From positions 62,001 to 126,000 of the forward strand of contig JAIWNE010000045.1 of assembly GCA_025331445.1 (NCBI GenBank): a stretch of 64,000 nt of DNA. The letters run 5' to 3'. How positions within the stretch are numbered: the stretch's first letter is position 1; every line of letters starts with the position of its first letter. The position numbers and the translations under genes are program-made. Source of the DNA: Blakeslea trispora (taxonomy: Eukaryota; Mucoromycota; Mucoromycetes; Mucorales; Choanephoraceae). This document shows, piece by piece, positions 22,289-32,607 of the stretch. The notes beneath the pieces are model-generated. The model had not been told where the DNA came from. It made no database searches and was given only the letters and a program-made list of their open reading frames with translations.

Positions 22289-23962
22289 TCAACTGCAAAA
22301 AAAAAAACAAAGTAGCCTTTTCCCTTTTCCTTTTTTTTATGCAAATAAACATACATATATACATTTTATCTTTACAAAAGTGACTCAATAATTAGGTTTA
22401 ATGCTCATGTCATTGGTAAGTGCGTGTGTGTAGAAGCGAAAATTTGGAAAACAAAAGTGAAAGACAAAAAGAGAGTGTTGGTCTTTAGACTAGTAGAAAA
22501 AAAAAAGCCTGGAAATCGATGCTTAATGGAAACCTTTAAAAAAATAATTTATAGGGTGATATCTACTTGAGCCTTGAAATAGACCTTGTCCTACTAAACA
22601 TCAGATAACTCTAAAGCAGTACATTTGCTGCTTGGAGCATCGTAAATGTCAATGAATCGAAAGGCTATCATTTATTATCATTGAAATTCATGTAAGACAA
22701 AGCAACCCGCTTCTGGCTTAAGGATATGTAAAATGCTTCTTCATTTTATGCTTGACACAAAGAAAACAAAACAGCAGGATGATGCTTGTAGTAAATCCCT
22801 CTTATAGCTACACCTTGCAAAACCCCTCTGTTAAACTTGTTTGAATCTATTGACAAGCTAGTAAAGCGTGAATATTTATTTTGCGAACTTGATTTTTTAT
22901 TTTGTCAGCTATACGAATTCGGTTTGTCAAATGCACAGATTCAATTGTTGGATTTGATAGAAAATAGGATATAAATAGACAAATCCGTTTAACCTCCGTC
23001 TCCACATTCATAGGTTATTCATAAAATCGAGGTTGTGTAATCATTTTATCTGAGACAAGCAACTGCCCATTGGTAAAAAGAGTGACACGAAATTTTTTTA
23101 TAATTACAGTTACACCAAGAAAGAATTCGCTAAAACGAATAATCCCTCATCTTTAAAAACAAAAGGTATTCCAACCATACAACACTGAAAATCCAAAGCT
23201 TCTGAACTGAAAGGAAAAATCTTCATGCTTGATGAAATGATATTTTGCAAGCCCGTATTTTAGTCAAAAATATGCTAATTAAATTCGAAGTTGTCATACG
23301 AAAGTACAGACAAGGTCTAACGAGATTTTCGCACATTCTTTATGCATGGGAGCGACCAGCTCCTTTAATTGCATGTTTTTTTTGGCAGCCAGCCATCTCT
23401 TCAACTTTTATCACGCATTCTCGATTAAGCTTAGAACTGGTCTTTGAGATAGTCAGCAATCAAAACCCCAGATCTCATATTCCTCTTTCTATTTTCAAGT
23501 ACCATTTTCTCAAAGAACAAAATCTCTGTTAACCTCTAGCATTAAGATCTGGCACCAAAAATTAAAGTCGGCTGCCATAATCTATACACAGTTTTCTTAA
23601 TTTATGTTCTCTTCAAAGACGATCAAAAGCCCAAAACCTCCAACTTCAAAATAATACACATACCATTACGAACCTCTTGCTCAACTTAATGGTTCAAGGA
23701 TGTTTCTCTCTTTATATGTCTCCTCTCCCTCTTTTTTTATGAACTATCAGAAAAATGTAATTATTGCTCTCCACTCGATAATGAGATGCATCTGACTATA
23801 TGACACCTTCCCAGCTGACAGAGGACCTAGAATGAACGAATGACATTCTGCGCAAGTTACCTGATGATGGTATCTCTACAGACACCAAGCCTGAAATATG
23901 TTGCTTGTGCCTGAATTTGGCTGAAAGTGTCAAATGGATGTTGAGTATTACATGTCGTATTA
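22289..23962. other. Intergenic, no gene seen
   Basis: AT-rich DNA between the decayed ORF and inverted-repeat element B. The frame at 23245-23532 (+) has no recognisable features. Confidence 0.45.
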
Positions 23963-24121
23963 CAGTAGTCGCTCTATTTAAGGGTATTCTTTATATAAGG
24001 GTGGGGTTTTCGAGATGCATTTATCAACACAAGCTCTAAAACTAATTCTATTTAAGGGTATTCTCTATTTAAGGATGAGATTTTCAAGATTTTTGACTAC
24101 CCTTTAGTAGAGCGACTACTG
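23963..24121. mobile_element. 159-bp miniature inverted-repeat element, TA-flanked (copy B)
   Basis: Begins CAGTAGTCGCTCTATTTAAG and ends GAGCGACTACTG, the inverted partner, with TA immediately outside each end. The motif CTATTTAAGG is repeated inside the element (near 24051 and 24065), so it may be a partly duplicated or nested copy. Ends match copy A at 20280. Confidence 0.8.
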
Positions 24122-24487
24122 TAGTGTCCAAATGTTGCGGTCAGAAGCTTTTCTTTGTCTACCAGACTTCTTGTCCGTTTTGCAGGAGCCTCTGTTCTAA
24201 ATAATATCAAAGGTAGTGTGAGCAGTGCTTTGCCCAACATTTGCTATCTCTCCAATGTGTTTGTATATGCTGAGCCATTCTTATGCATATAATAAGTGTC
24301 CTTAAAACAAAATTATTATAAGATCCGTATCCTTTATATGTAGAGCTCTCATTTGTTGAATTTCTCATGTTCAGATGATGGTATCCAGTTATATAAAGGG
24401 CGAAAGTACGTTCATGCAAAGATAAAAGTTATATCCCCATTTTATGTATTATCGAGTTCTCTTTTGGTGCTCTTTTTTTTATTTTAA

Positions 24488-24811
24488 ATGCATGCTCCAT
24501 ATCGCTTCATAAAAGCGGTTGTTCATAAAGAAAAAACATTGTTTGTATTTTTAACCAATAATTCCTTGATACTTTTAATAGAGGAAGAGAGCATCCGCTT
24601 CGGCATAAAACGATCACTTTCTACTTCGTTTCATAGCAACAAGGAATCAAGCAATTCGCTAAAAGATGTTATCCTGTATGACAAAGATTATTACCAAGAG
24701 AGAGGACAAAACAGATACCAATTTTCTTACCTAAATGAAACAGGTGAGTCGCCTTATTGCATGATTATATAATATTGTATTTCCACAGATACATGTCTAA
24801 AATGGCTTTGA
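24488..24811 (+). CDS. Short hypothetical protein
   Basis: Two exons (24488-24743 and 24789-24811) separated by a 45-base intron (GTGAGT...TTCCACAG) give 92 residues beginning MHAPYRFIKAVVHKEKTLFV. The first part alternates hydrophobic and basic residues, and the rest is Ser/Lys/Asp-rich (DVILYDKDYYQERGQNRY). The strong splice signals and clean frame argue for expression; no family is recognised. Confidence 0.38.
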
Positions 24812-25350
24812 TATGCTGCCTCTCAAATTCAATTTTCAGCTGGGAGAGTGGACTCTTCCCGCTAGTTACTACGCAGTTTGTCAAGCTAATATTTAGATAG
24901 CCATAGGATGATTATAGATGTGCTTGTTACTGCCTAAAAATACATTTTGCTGTATGCCTCCTTGTTCCTGTTGCTACTGGTTTGTCTCCAATACTATCTT
25001 TGCATAAACTTTTCGCTTTGACTGACTTAAATGAATATTTCGTAGATAAAACCTAGACATTTGTTTGCTCTCTTTTTCATATTACTCTTCCTAGCTTGTC
25101 TGTCTAGGTTTGTCATTGGAAAGTCATTTCGCGAACTTTAACTTTGCATAAAAGCAACACGTACTTTATATTATAGTCCCGGAACCGGAAAGATAATTGA
25201 AAATATATGATCTAGTGTAGGTATGAACAGGCACAAAAAACTAATCAAATAGGATATTTGTACAAACTTTTTTAATATATGGACAAATTATAAAAAATAC
25301 AAAACAATTTTTGTCTTTATCAATTATTTTTGTGAGCTTAGTTAGCAAAT
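24812..25350. other. Intergenic, no gene seen
   Basis: Downstream flank of the Ssb-type Hsp70 gene; AT-rich, with the AATAAA-poor but T-rich sequence expected of a 3' region on the minus strand near 25260-25340. Confidence 0.4.
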
Positions 25351-27587
25351 TTAACGACGTTGAGAGTAGACGTGAGCGAAGGCACGGGTAGAAGCACGCT
25401 TCAACTTGGATTGAGCAGACTTGAGGTCATCGACCTTAGCGTCTTCAGCGGAGATTTCCATGAGTTCCATAGCTTCAGCGAGAGCGGTTTCAATGGCTTC
25501 ACGGTCACCACGACGGAGCTTCATGTTGACGTTGGGGTCAGAGATGTTGTTTTCGACTTGGTAGACGTAAGCTTCGAGGTCTTGCTTGGCTTGAACAACG
25601 GCTTCACGTTCCTTGTCAGATTCAGCGTTCTTGGCAGCATCTTCAACCATACGTTCGATATCAGCAGCAGAGAGACGAGTAGAGTTGGAGATGGTGACAT
25701 CAGCCTTACGACCAGTGGCCTTGTCTTGAGCAGTGACCTTCAAGATACCGTTGGCATCAAGATCGAAGGTACAGAGAAGTTCAGGAGTACCACGGGGAGC
25801 GGGGATAAGACCGGAGAGAGAGAATTCACCGAGAAGGTTGTTTTCCTTGGTCATCAAACGTTCACCTTCGTAGACAGGGAAAGTGACAGTGGTTTGGTTA
25901 TCAGCAGCAGTGGTGAAAACCTTGGACTTTTGACAAGGGATAGGAGAGTTACGGGGAACAACAACAGCCATGATACCACCTTGCATCTCAACACCGAGAG
26001 AAAGAGGGACAACATCCAAAAGGAGGAGGTCTTGGGTCTTTTCGTTACCGGCTTGGTTGGTAAGGACGGCAGCTTGGACAGCAGCACCGTAGGCAACAGC
26101 TTCATCAGGGTTGATGGACTTGTTCAATTCCTTACCATCGAAGAAGTCTTGGAGGAGAGATTGGATCTTGGGGATACGAGTGGAACCACCAACAAGAACG
26201 ATTTCGTCAACGTTCTTCTTGTTGATCTTAGCATCCTTAAGGACACGGTCGACGGGTTCGACGGTACCGTTGAAAGCGGTAGAGTTGATTTCTTCGAACT
26301 TGGCACGAGTGATGTTGGATTGGAAGTCAACACCATCGAAGAGAGAGTCAACTTCAACAGTGGTTTGGGTCAAAGAAGACAAGGTACGCTTAGCACGTTC
26401 GGAAGCAGTACGGAGACGACGGAGAGCACGAGCATCACCGGTAATGTCCTTCTTGTGCTTACGCTTGATTTCTTGAACAAAGTGGTTGACAAGGTTGTTA
26501 TCGAAATCTTCACCACCCAAGTGAGTGTTACCAGCGGTAGCCTTAACAGCGAAGACACCACCAGAGATGGTCAAGAGGGAGACATCGAAGGTACCACCAC
26601 CCAAATCGAAGATGAGGACGTTACGTTCCTTCTTGTCGTTGGCATCCAAACCGTAGGCAATGGCTACATAAGAAAAAAATTCACATTAGTCATTGACTTG
26701 ATGAAAATGGCTCAATTGAATAAAAAAAACTTACCAGCAGCGGTGGGTTCGTTGATGATACGGAGAACATCGAGACCAGCGATGACACCAGCATCCTTGG
26801 TAGCTTGACGTTGACCTTTTGAAAAGAAATGAAATTAAAACTTTGTTCTCGCTCTTAGTCCTGGAAGCTTTAATGATACTTACTGTCGTTGAAGTAAGCA
26901 GGGACAGTGACAACAGCCTTGGTGACCTTCTTACCGAGCTTGGCTTCGGCAATTTCCTTCATCTTGATGAGAACCATGGAGGAGATTTCTATATATCGAA
27001 TAAATCATTAGAAACAACGTCACATGAGGCATATTTGTGCAATGTATGCAGGGCATACAAGCATTAATCGAAAAAATTTTTCGAGAGAAAATTTTTTTCT
27101 TGAGATAGATTACCTTGAGCAGAGTAGGTCTTGGTTTCACCTTCGAAGTCAACTTGAATGAAAGGAGCATCATTCTTGTCAACAATAGTGAAGGGCCAGT
27201 TCTTCATGTCTTCCTTAACTTCGGGATCATCGAAACGGCGACCGATAAGACGCTTGGCATCGAAGACGGTGTTCTTAGGGTTCATAGCAGCTTGGTTCTT
27301 AGCAGCATCACCAATAAGACGTTCGCTGTCGGAGAAGGCAACGTAGGAAGGAGTGGTACGGTTACCTTGTTCGTTGGCAATGATTTCAACACGTTCGGAT
27401 TCCCAAACACCAACACAGGAGTAGCTATAAGTTGATGTATTTCAATATTAGCATTGATGGTTTTCTTTTCCTCGTTCTCTTATTGATGCTTTTCTTTCCA
27501 TTGTTGCATGTCTACAACATATTGGTGTTGATGAACTTACGTAGTACCCAAATCAATACCGATAGCACCCTCGTATTCAGCAGACAT
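25351..27587 (-). CDS. SSB: Ssb-type ribosome-associated Hsp70 chaperone
   Basis: Five exons on the minus strand (27587-27541, 27424-27114, 26988-26884, 26815-26735, 26663-25351) give 618 residues, close to the 613 of yeast Ssb. Hsp70 signatures are present: [29 protein letters not shown] and [11 protein letters not shown]. It matches Ssb rather than Ssa in [16 protein letters not shown], in [18 protein letters not shown], and above all in the C terminus, which stops after [18 protein letters not shown]... and lacks the EEVD tail of cytosolic Ssa proteins. Ssb works with the ribosome-associated complex on nascent chains. A Leu/Ile-rich segment (AMELMEIS) sits where yeast Ssb has its nuclear export signal. 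Codon use is strongly biased (GGT, AAG, TTC), consistent with high expression, and differs from its neighbours. The third-base C bias also creates a long antisense frame. Confidence 0.93.
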
Positions 27588-28747
27588 TTCAACTATGATT
27601 ATAAGCTCACAAAGGAGAAAAGGAAAGAACAACAGTGGTCATGTATGGATCTGATTGTTATACACTCAAAAAAATTTTAGTCAGTCCGACTAAGTTGTAA
27701 AACAGTCACCAAAGCTAAATCCTCCTCGGAATACAAAGCCACTTTTAGCTGGACTTTATTTTTTAAGGTTTACGTGTTCTTGAGTAGACGCGCTATTTGT
27801 TATGCGTCTCAAGTAGTAATGACAATGCACCGATATAGCAGCCATTGCTTGAATTACTTGGGAAAGGAAAGTTTTTTTTTTGAGAAACAAGAAGCTTAAA
27901 CAGCTGTTCAATCCATAAATCTATAGATTGGTTACTGTATTTAGTTATTTCTTTTTTAATACAATTATTTGTAAAATTATTCCATTTGGCTTCCCTTCAA
28001 TGATAAGGGTTAAAAAAAAAAAGAAGTAACAGCTTTACTTTCCATGTATACCTGTAATGAAACAGAGAGGCGAAGACTCATGACTCAAGAACAAATGATG
28101 GCTACGACTTTGTTCTAAACTTGCTACTATTCTATTATTGGAACTTGTTAATTCATTCAGAGAACATTGGATCAAATATTTAAAAAAGAAAAATCAGGAT
28201 GTGGGGCTCATCAAAAGCAATAAGCATTTTTAGTTGAAATTGAGCCTGTATTGATTGTGTTTATAGTAGCCATTTAGATAAGCTTTATATGTTCATTGCT
28301 GATTTGTTTCTTTTCTATGCACACCTCTTCCCCTTTCTCACTCTCATTTATATGGTCTACTCTATCCAATTGGTTAATGTATAGAAAATCTCTTGCTTTT
28401 ACCATATTGTTCATTGCTTCCTTCTTAAACCAATCCTTTCTGACTGAATTGTATCTAAAAGAAAAAATAAAGGGAAGAAACAAGCTTAAAGTGTATGCTA
28501 AATCATGAAATAAGATGTGTCAAATCAATGGTATGTTTAAGCTTGAATGTTACACTTGAAAAATAAGAGAATTTATGCTCATTATGTATTTGTGTGATGC
28601 AATGAATGCCCCTGGTTTATTTTTAGGCTTTTAATTTTTTATTTTTCTAACTGTAACCGATGAATTTTATCGGCATTTATTATTTGCTTGAAGAAACCCT
28701 CTCAGACTTTCTTTTTTTTTTTCTCATAAACCTTTAAGTTTACTCAA
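27588..28747. promoter_or_regulatory. Divergent intergenic region between SSB and NDK
   Basis: About 1.16 kb that must hold promoters for the minus-strand Hsp70 gene and the plus-strand nucleoside diphosphate kinase gene. T/C-rich tract just before the NDK start at 28705-28730. No heat-shock-element array of clean nGAAn repeats was picked out by eye. Confidence 0.4.
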
Positions 28748-29891
28748 ATGTTCGCTCGTGCTGCTACCCGTTTCGGTAACCAACTTATCAAGATACTTTA
28801 TATATATATATATTCTCTATGATAGAAAATTATACTAACTAAGAAAAATTCAATTGACAGCTGTCAGACCTGCTTCTGCTTCTTTGAAGGGTATGTTTTT
28901 TTTTGGCTTATCTGAAAAACGCGTTTATACTAATATTTGTATAGCTCGTACTTTCGCTACTGCCACTCGTGCTACTGCCGCTGCCGGTTCTCAACGTTTG
29001 GCTCTTGCCACTGCTGGTGTTGTCACTGCCAGTGCTCTCTCTTATGCTTATCTTCAAAGTAAGTTTTCATAGGGCTTTTTGTATTTGAATTATGGCGCTC
29101 ATTATAAGAAAAAAACCAATAGAGCCTGTTTCTGCTGATGCTAAGCCTATCGCTGGTGTCAAGTAAGTCCCATTCAAGTTCATTAGAATAAACACAATCA
29201 ATTGATCTTTTTTCTCTCTCTTTTATAGGGGTACTCCTACTGAACGTACTTTCATTGCTATCAAGGTAAAGAAATCAAATGAATGAGTCTATCTATTCCT
29301 TTTCTCACTAAGCAAATCAATAGCCTGATGGTGTTCAACGTGGTTTGGTCGGTAAGATCATCACTCGTTTCGAAGACAAGGGTTACAAGCTTGTCGGCAT
29401 GAAGGCCATTGCTCCCTCCAAGGAATTGGCTGAAAAGCACTACGATGACCTTAAGGCTCGTCCTTTCTTCAGCGGTCTTGTCAACTACATCACTAGTGGT
29501 ACCCCTGTTATTGCTATGGTAATTCTATTCCTTTTTTTCCCCATAGCAGTGTCTGATCTTTGTAATTTTTCTCATTTAGGTCTGGCAAGGTCCTGATGTT
29601 ATCCGTACTGGCCGTGTCATCCTCGGTGCTACTGACCCCTTGAAGGCTGATCCTTCTACCATCAGAGGTCAATACTGTGTAAGTAGTTCAACCAGTCCTT
29701 TTCCTCCGTTTACTCTTCGTGATCTAATTTTCTTCTTTTATCCATCTTAGGTTTCTGTCGGCCGTAACATCATTCACGGTAGTGACTCTTTCGAATCTGC
29801 TGAAAAGGAAATTGGTCTTTGGTTCCCTAACGCTGGTGAACTCATTGACTGGACTCCCGCCAACATTGATTGGGTTCAATCTGCCAACTAA
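28748..29891 (+). CDS. Nucleoside diphosphate kinase, mitochondrial-type with N-terminal extension
   Basis: Eight exons (28748-28775, 28861-28890, 28945-29058, 29123-29162, 29229-29265, 29324-29518, 29580-29678, 29751-29891) give 227 residues, about 75 more than cytosolic NDKs. Residues 1-75 are an Arg/Ala/Ser/Thr-rich presequence with no acids at the start (MFARAATRF) and a hydrophobic stretch ([19 protein letters not shown]) that could cross the inner membrane. The catalytic domain starts at [19 protein letters not shown] and includes [14 protein letters not shown] and the active-site motif NIIHGSD with the phosphorylated His at about residue 190. It transfers gamma-phosphate between nucleoside triphosphates and diphosphates. 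Codon use is as biased as in the Hsp70 gene, suggesting high expression. Many tiny exons are unusual for so short a protein. Confidence 0.93.
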
Positions 29892-30008
29892 ACAGTTTGA
29901 AAATAAAAAAATAACTTTATTGTCTCCCCCTTTTTTTTTTTCTTGAAAATAATAATGAAAATCAAGGTGCATTTCTGTATTAAAAAATTGTCTAGTGTGC
30001 TTCTGTGT

Positions 30009-30398
30009 CTATGATTGCTCTTCAGTAATGTTATGCTCTTGACTCATTTCTTTCAATGAGCGCTCAATTGTATCTAAGCGTTGGTAAATTTCATCTACTG
30101 GAAACAGGCAAAAAAAAAAGAGAGTGAATACAGTGTTTCGTTTCTTTTACAAAAATTCAAATATCTCACCTTTTTTATCCATGCTATTGGAAACCTCATC
30201 TACTCGAGATTGCTATAGTACAAGTCAGTAAGATGAAACAAGCGATCTCATGATAGCACTGTTACCAGTTTACTGGCAGTCTCAGACAACTAATCAGCTT
30301 GGTTTAGTAACATGAATTTGTTGAACTTTTATCCTTATTACATAAACTGCAAATTCCTCAGAGGCCTTGAAGGGATCATATTTAACTTCTGTGGTCAT
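30009..30398 (-). CDS. HSBP1-like small coiled-coil protein
   Basis: Four exons on the minus strand (30398-30348, 30289-30266, 30212-30170, 30097-30009) give 68 residues. Nearly all of the protein is heptad-patterned: LSETASKLQSRVDEV, then VDEIYQRLDTIERSLKEM, with a short polar end. Size and repeat spacing resemble heat shock factor binding protein 1, which forms a trimeric coiled coil that binds Hsf1 and also acts in WASH complex assembly. No diagnostic catalytic residues exist in this family, so another short coiled-coil protein is possible. It converges with the NDK gene (117 bases between stop codons). No single frame covers it; it only appears after splicing. Confidence 0.58.
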
Positions 30399-31453
30399 CT
30401 TCCTTTGATAGTTGAGAGAGAGAAAAAAAAAGAAGAAAGAGAGGATTTGTACAACAAAGCATTTCATTGCCAGAGTCATTTCCTTTTGAGCTTGAATTTA
30501 CTCAGGAACATGCAGAATGGCTGTCTTATATGCATATAGTCAATGGCCAAAATAAGCTACTCTCTAGCTTAATACGAAAGAAAGTAGCTGCATTGTTGTC
30601 TGATCAAATGTCTCTTATGAGTATTCTAGGCATATTTAGATAGATTGGTAAAGGATTCTTTGTTTAGAGTTTACACAAGCTCTAATAACTAGCTTAGATT
30701 CATCAACAACTCATCATTCGTCTTCTCTTTTCAGATCTATTTAACTTCTAATGACTGAGCTAACATAGAGATTAGCATGAGAAAATTCTTTGTCAAATGA
30801 AGAGTTGTTTGATACAAGAGCATATACTGTAAGAGTAGCAATTCTTTGACTTGTATCGCTTCAAGTGGTAGAATGCCATTCAACTTAAGAGCACACAATA
30901 TAAGAATGCCTTTCTCGAGAATATGAGCACTCTTAAACAAAGCGACTATTGTATTGACTTGAGAAAAAAAAAGAGATGCGTTTGCTTTATGCAATAATGA
31001 ATAGCATGACATCAGTATTGCTTTAATTTTGAGAATATGGCTTGTCTCTTTCAAAATACTTTGTCTAATTCTTTCTCTCCCCTTGAGACAGCATAAACTC
31101 AAGAAAATAATCTTCAAGAGCAAAGAAAGAAAGATAAAGAGCTCGAGCCACTTGCATAATTTTATGAACCTTAGTTAAGCAATCCAAGCTCCATTGTAGC
31201 AAGAGAGAAGATATCTATAAGCGGATATCAACCAAACACACTTCCTTCTTGGCTCATCCAGCTATCAATAGTAATTGTCTATTGGTTTAAGGATCATGTA
31301 GATAAACGATACTAGATTAGGAAGGAAAAAAAAGGTGTAGAATATTCTTTAGGCTTTACTCGGTGTTTAAATAACGGTCATACTACTTGCACTTCTCCCT
31401 TCTTTTTTCTTTTCTTTTGTTTGTTTCTTCTGTTTTCTGGAATTATTGATACT
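30399..31453. other. Intergenic, contains repeat copy C
   Basis: About 1 kb between the HSBP1-like gene and otubain. The minus-strand frame at 30737-31123 lies on the repeat and is not believed to be a gene. Confidence 0.5.
30826..30951 (-). repeat. Dispersed repeat copy C, related to inverted-repeat elements
   Basis: Read on the minus strand it starts CAATAGTCGCTTTGTTTAAG, a variant of the element A/B terminus, with TA outside at 30952-30953. About 125 bases are highly similar to copy D at 35594-35719 in the opposite orientation (for example TCTCGAGAAAGGCATTC and TTCTACCACTTGAAGC). The far end is not clearly an inverted repeat. Confidence 0.7.
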
Positions 31454-32587
31454 ATGGCAAACGAGCGAGAAGAACCTTTACTAACAGATGAACAGATCTT
31501 GGAGTTTGAACAACAGATAAAAGACCAAGAAGCACAAAAAGTAAATTCCCTGAAAAAAAAAAAGACCGAAAACTCAACTTTAACTTTCTGTAAAGATTCC
31601 CCTTGTATGTCAAGAAGAACCTATTTCCAAGTTGGTGGATGAATTTAAAGAGAATGAACCCTTTTTACGAAAAATCAATGTACAGAATTTCACTTGTTAT
31701 TTTGATGACTGCTTAACTAATCCATTGATTGGACTAGAATCTTAGCCAAACTCATGACAAAATCAGAAAGTGTCGAGGAGATGGTAAGACAAGAAAAAAG
31801 AAAGAGAGATACGCGTATCATCTTTTTCATTTTGATGTGCTTTGCTTGCTTACATAATATCGATTGACAATAGGAAATTGCTTTTTCAGAGGTAGACAAA
31901 AAATCAATGGAGTTTGATTTCATACATGATTAACAGAAATGCTATTGAAATTCAGCCTTTGCTTTCGCTTGGTATGAAAGTGCTTTGCGCCAGAACCAAG
32001 CAAGTTTTCAAGCCAATCTGACAAAGTTGAAGGCAACAGAAAACATGTTAGAATCAAGTGGGTTTCAAAAGTTAGCTTTTGAAGATTTTCTTGAGGTTGC
32101 TGTACAGCAGTTTGAGCGCTTGGACCAAAACGATCCTGACATGCTTCTCGTTCAATTCCAATCTGACGAAATCAGTAACGCTATTGTGATGCATTTTCGA
32201 TTCATTGCCTCTGCCTACCTTAGACTACATGCTGCTGAATACGAGCCATTTCTGATCGATGAAATGATATCCATTGACGAGTTTTGTTCTATGCATGTAG
32301 AGGCCTTTGGAAGAGAATCAGATCATTTGCAGATCATTGCACTTAGCAAGGCTCTGCAAGTTCCTATTCATGTTGTTTATTTGGATGGCGGTATGGATGA
32401 TCAGGCTGCTATTCATGAGTTTTGGCCAACTGAACAAGATGAAAAAGAAAAAGTGAAAAAGCCTATTAAGCTTGTCTATAGACCAGGTAAAGTCATGAGA
32501 GAATGTCTTTTAAGAAAAATGCATCTAACTTGTTTTTGATCTACAAAAAAAAAAGGTCATTATGATATCTTGTATAGCAAAGCATAG
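31454..32587 (+). CDS. Otubain (OTUB1-type) deubiquitinase
   Basis: Seven exons (31454-31540, 31596-31679, 31738-31783, 31874-31891, 31956-32486, 32556-32587) were found; six are listed because the model needs no more, and they total 265 residues. The peptidase C65 pattern is complete: CRGDGNCFFRAFAFAWYE with Asp72 and catalytic Cys75, a helical middle (FEDFLEVAVQQFERLD), then SDHLQIIALSKALQVPI and the catalytic-His block RPGHYDILYSK (His257) near the C terminus. Otubains cleave Lys48-linked ubiquitin chains and can also inhibit E2 enzymes. An 18-base exon carries the Cys codon. The N-terminal 35 residues are acidic and charged (DEQILEFEQQIKDQEAQK). It ends 20 bases from the stop of the convergent coiled-coil gene. 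Confidence 0.92.
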
Positions 32588-32607
32588 GTTCATTTAATAT
32601 ATGTATT

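Noticed and set aside
25360..26808. A 482-residue plus-strand frame antisense to the Hsp70 gene as a gene
   Set aside because: It mirrors the Hsp70 codons, has no domain look, and such frames are a known by-product of codon bias in highly expressed genes.
30737..31123. Minus-strand frame of 128 codons
   Set aside because: It runs through repeat copy C and its sequence is shared with copy D, so it is repeat-derived rather than a gene.
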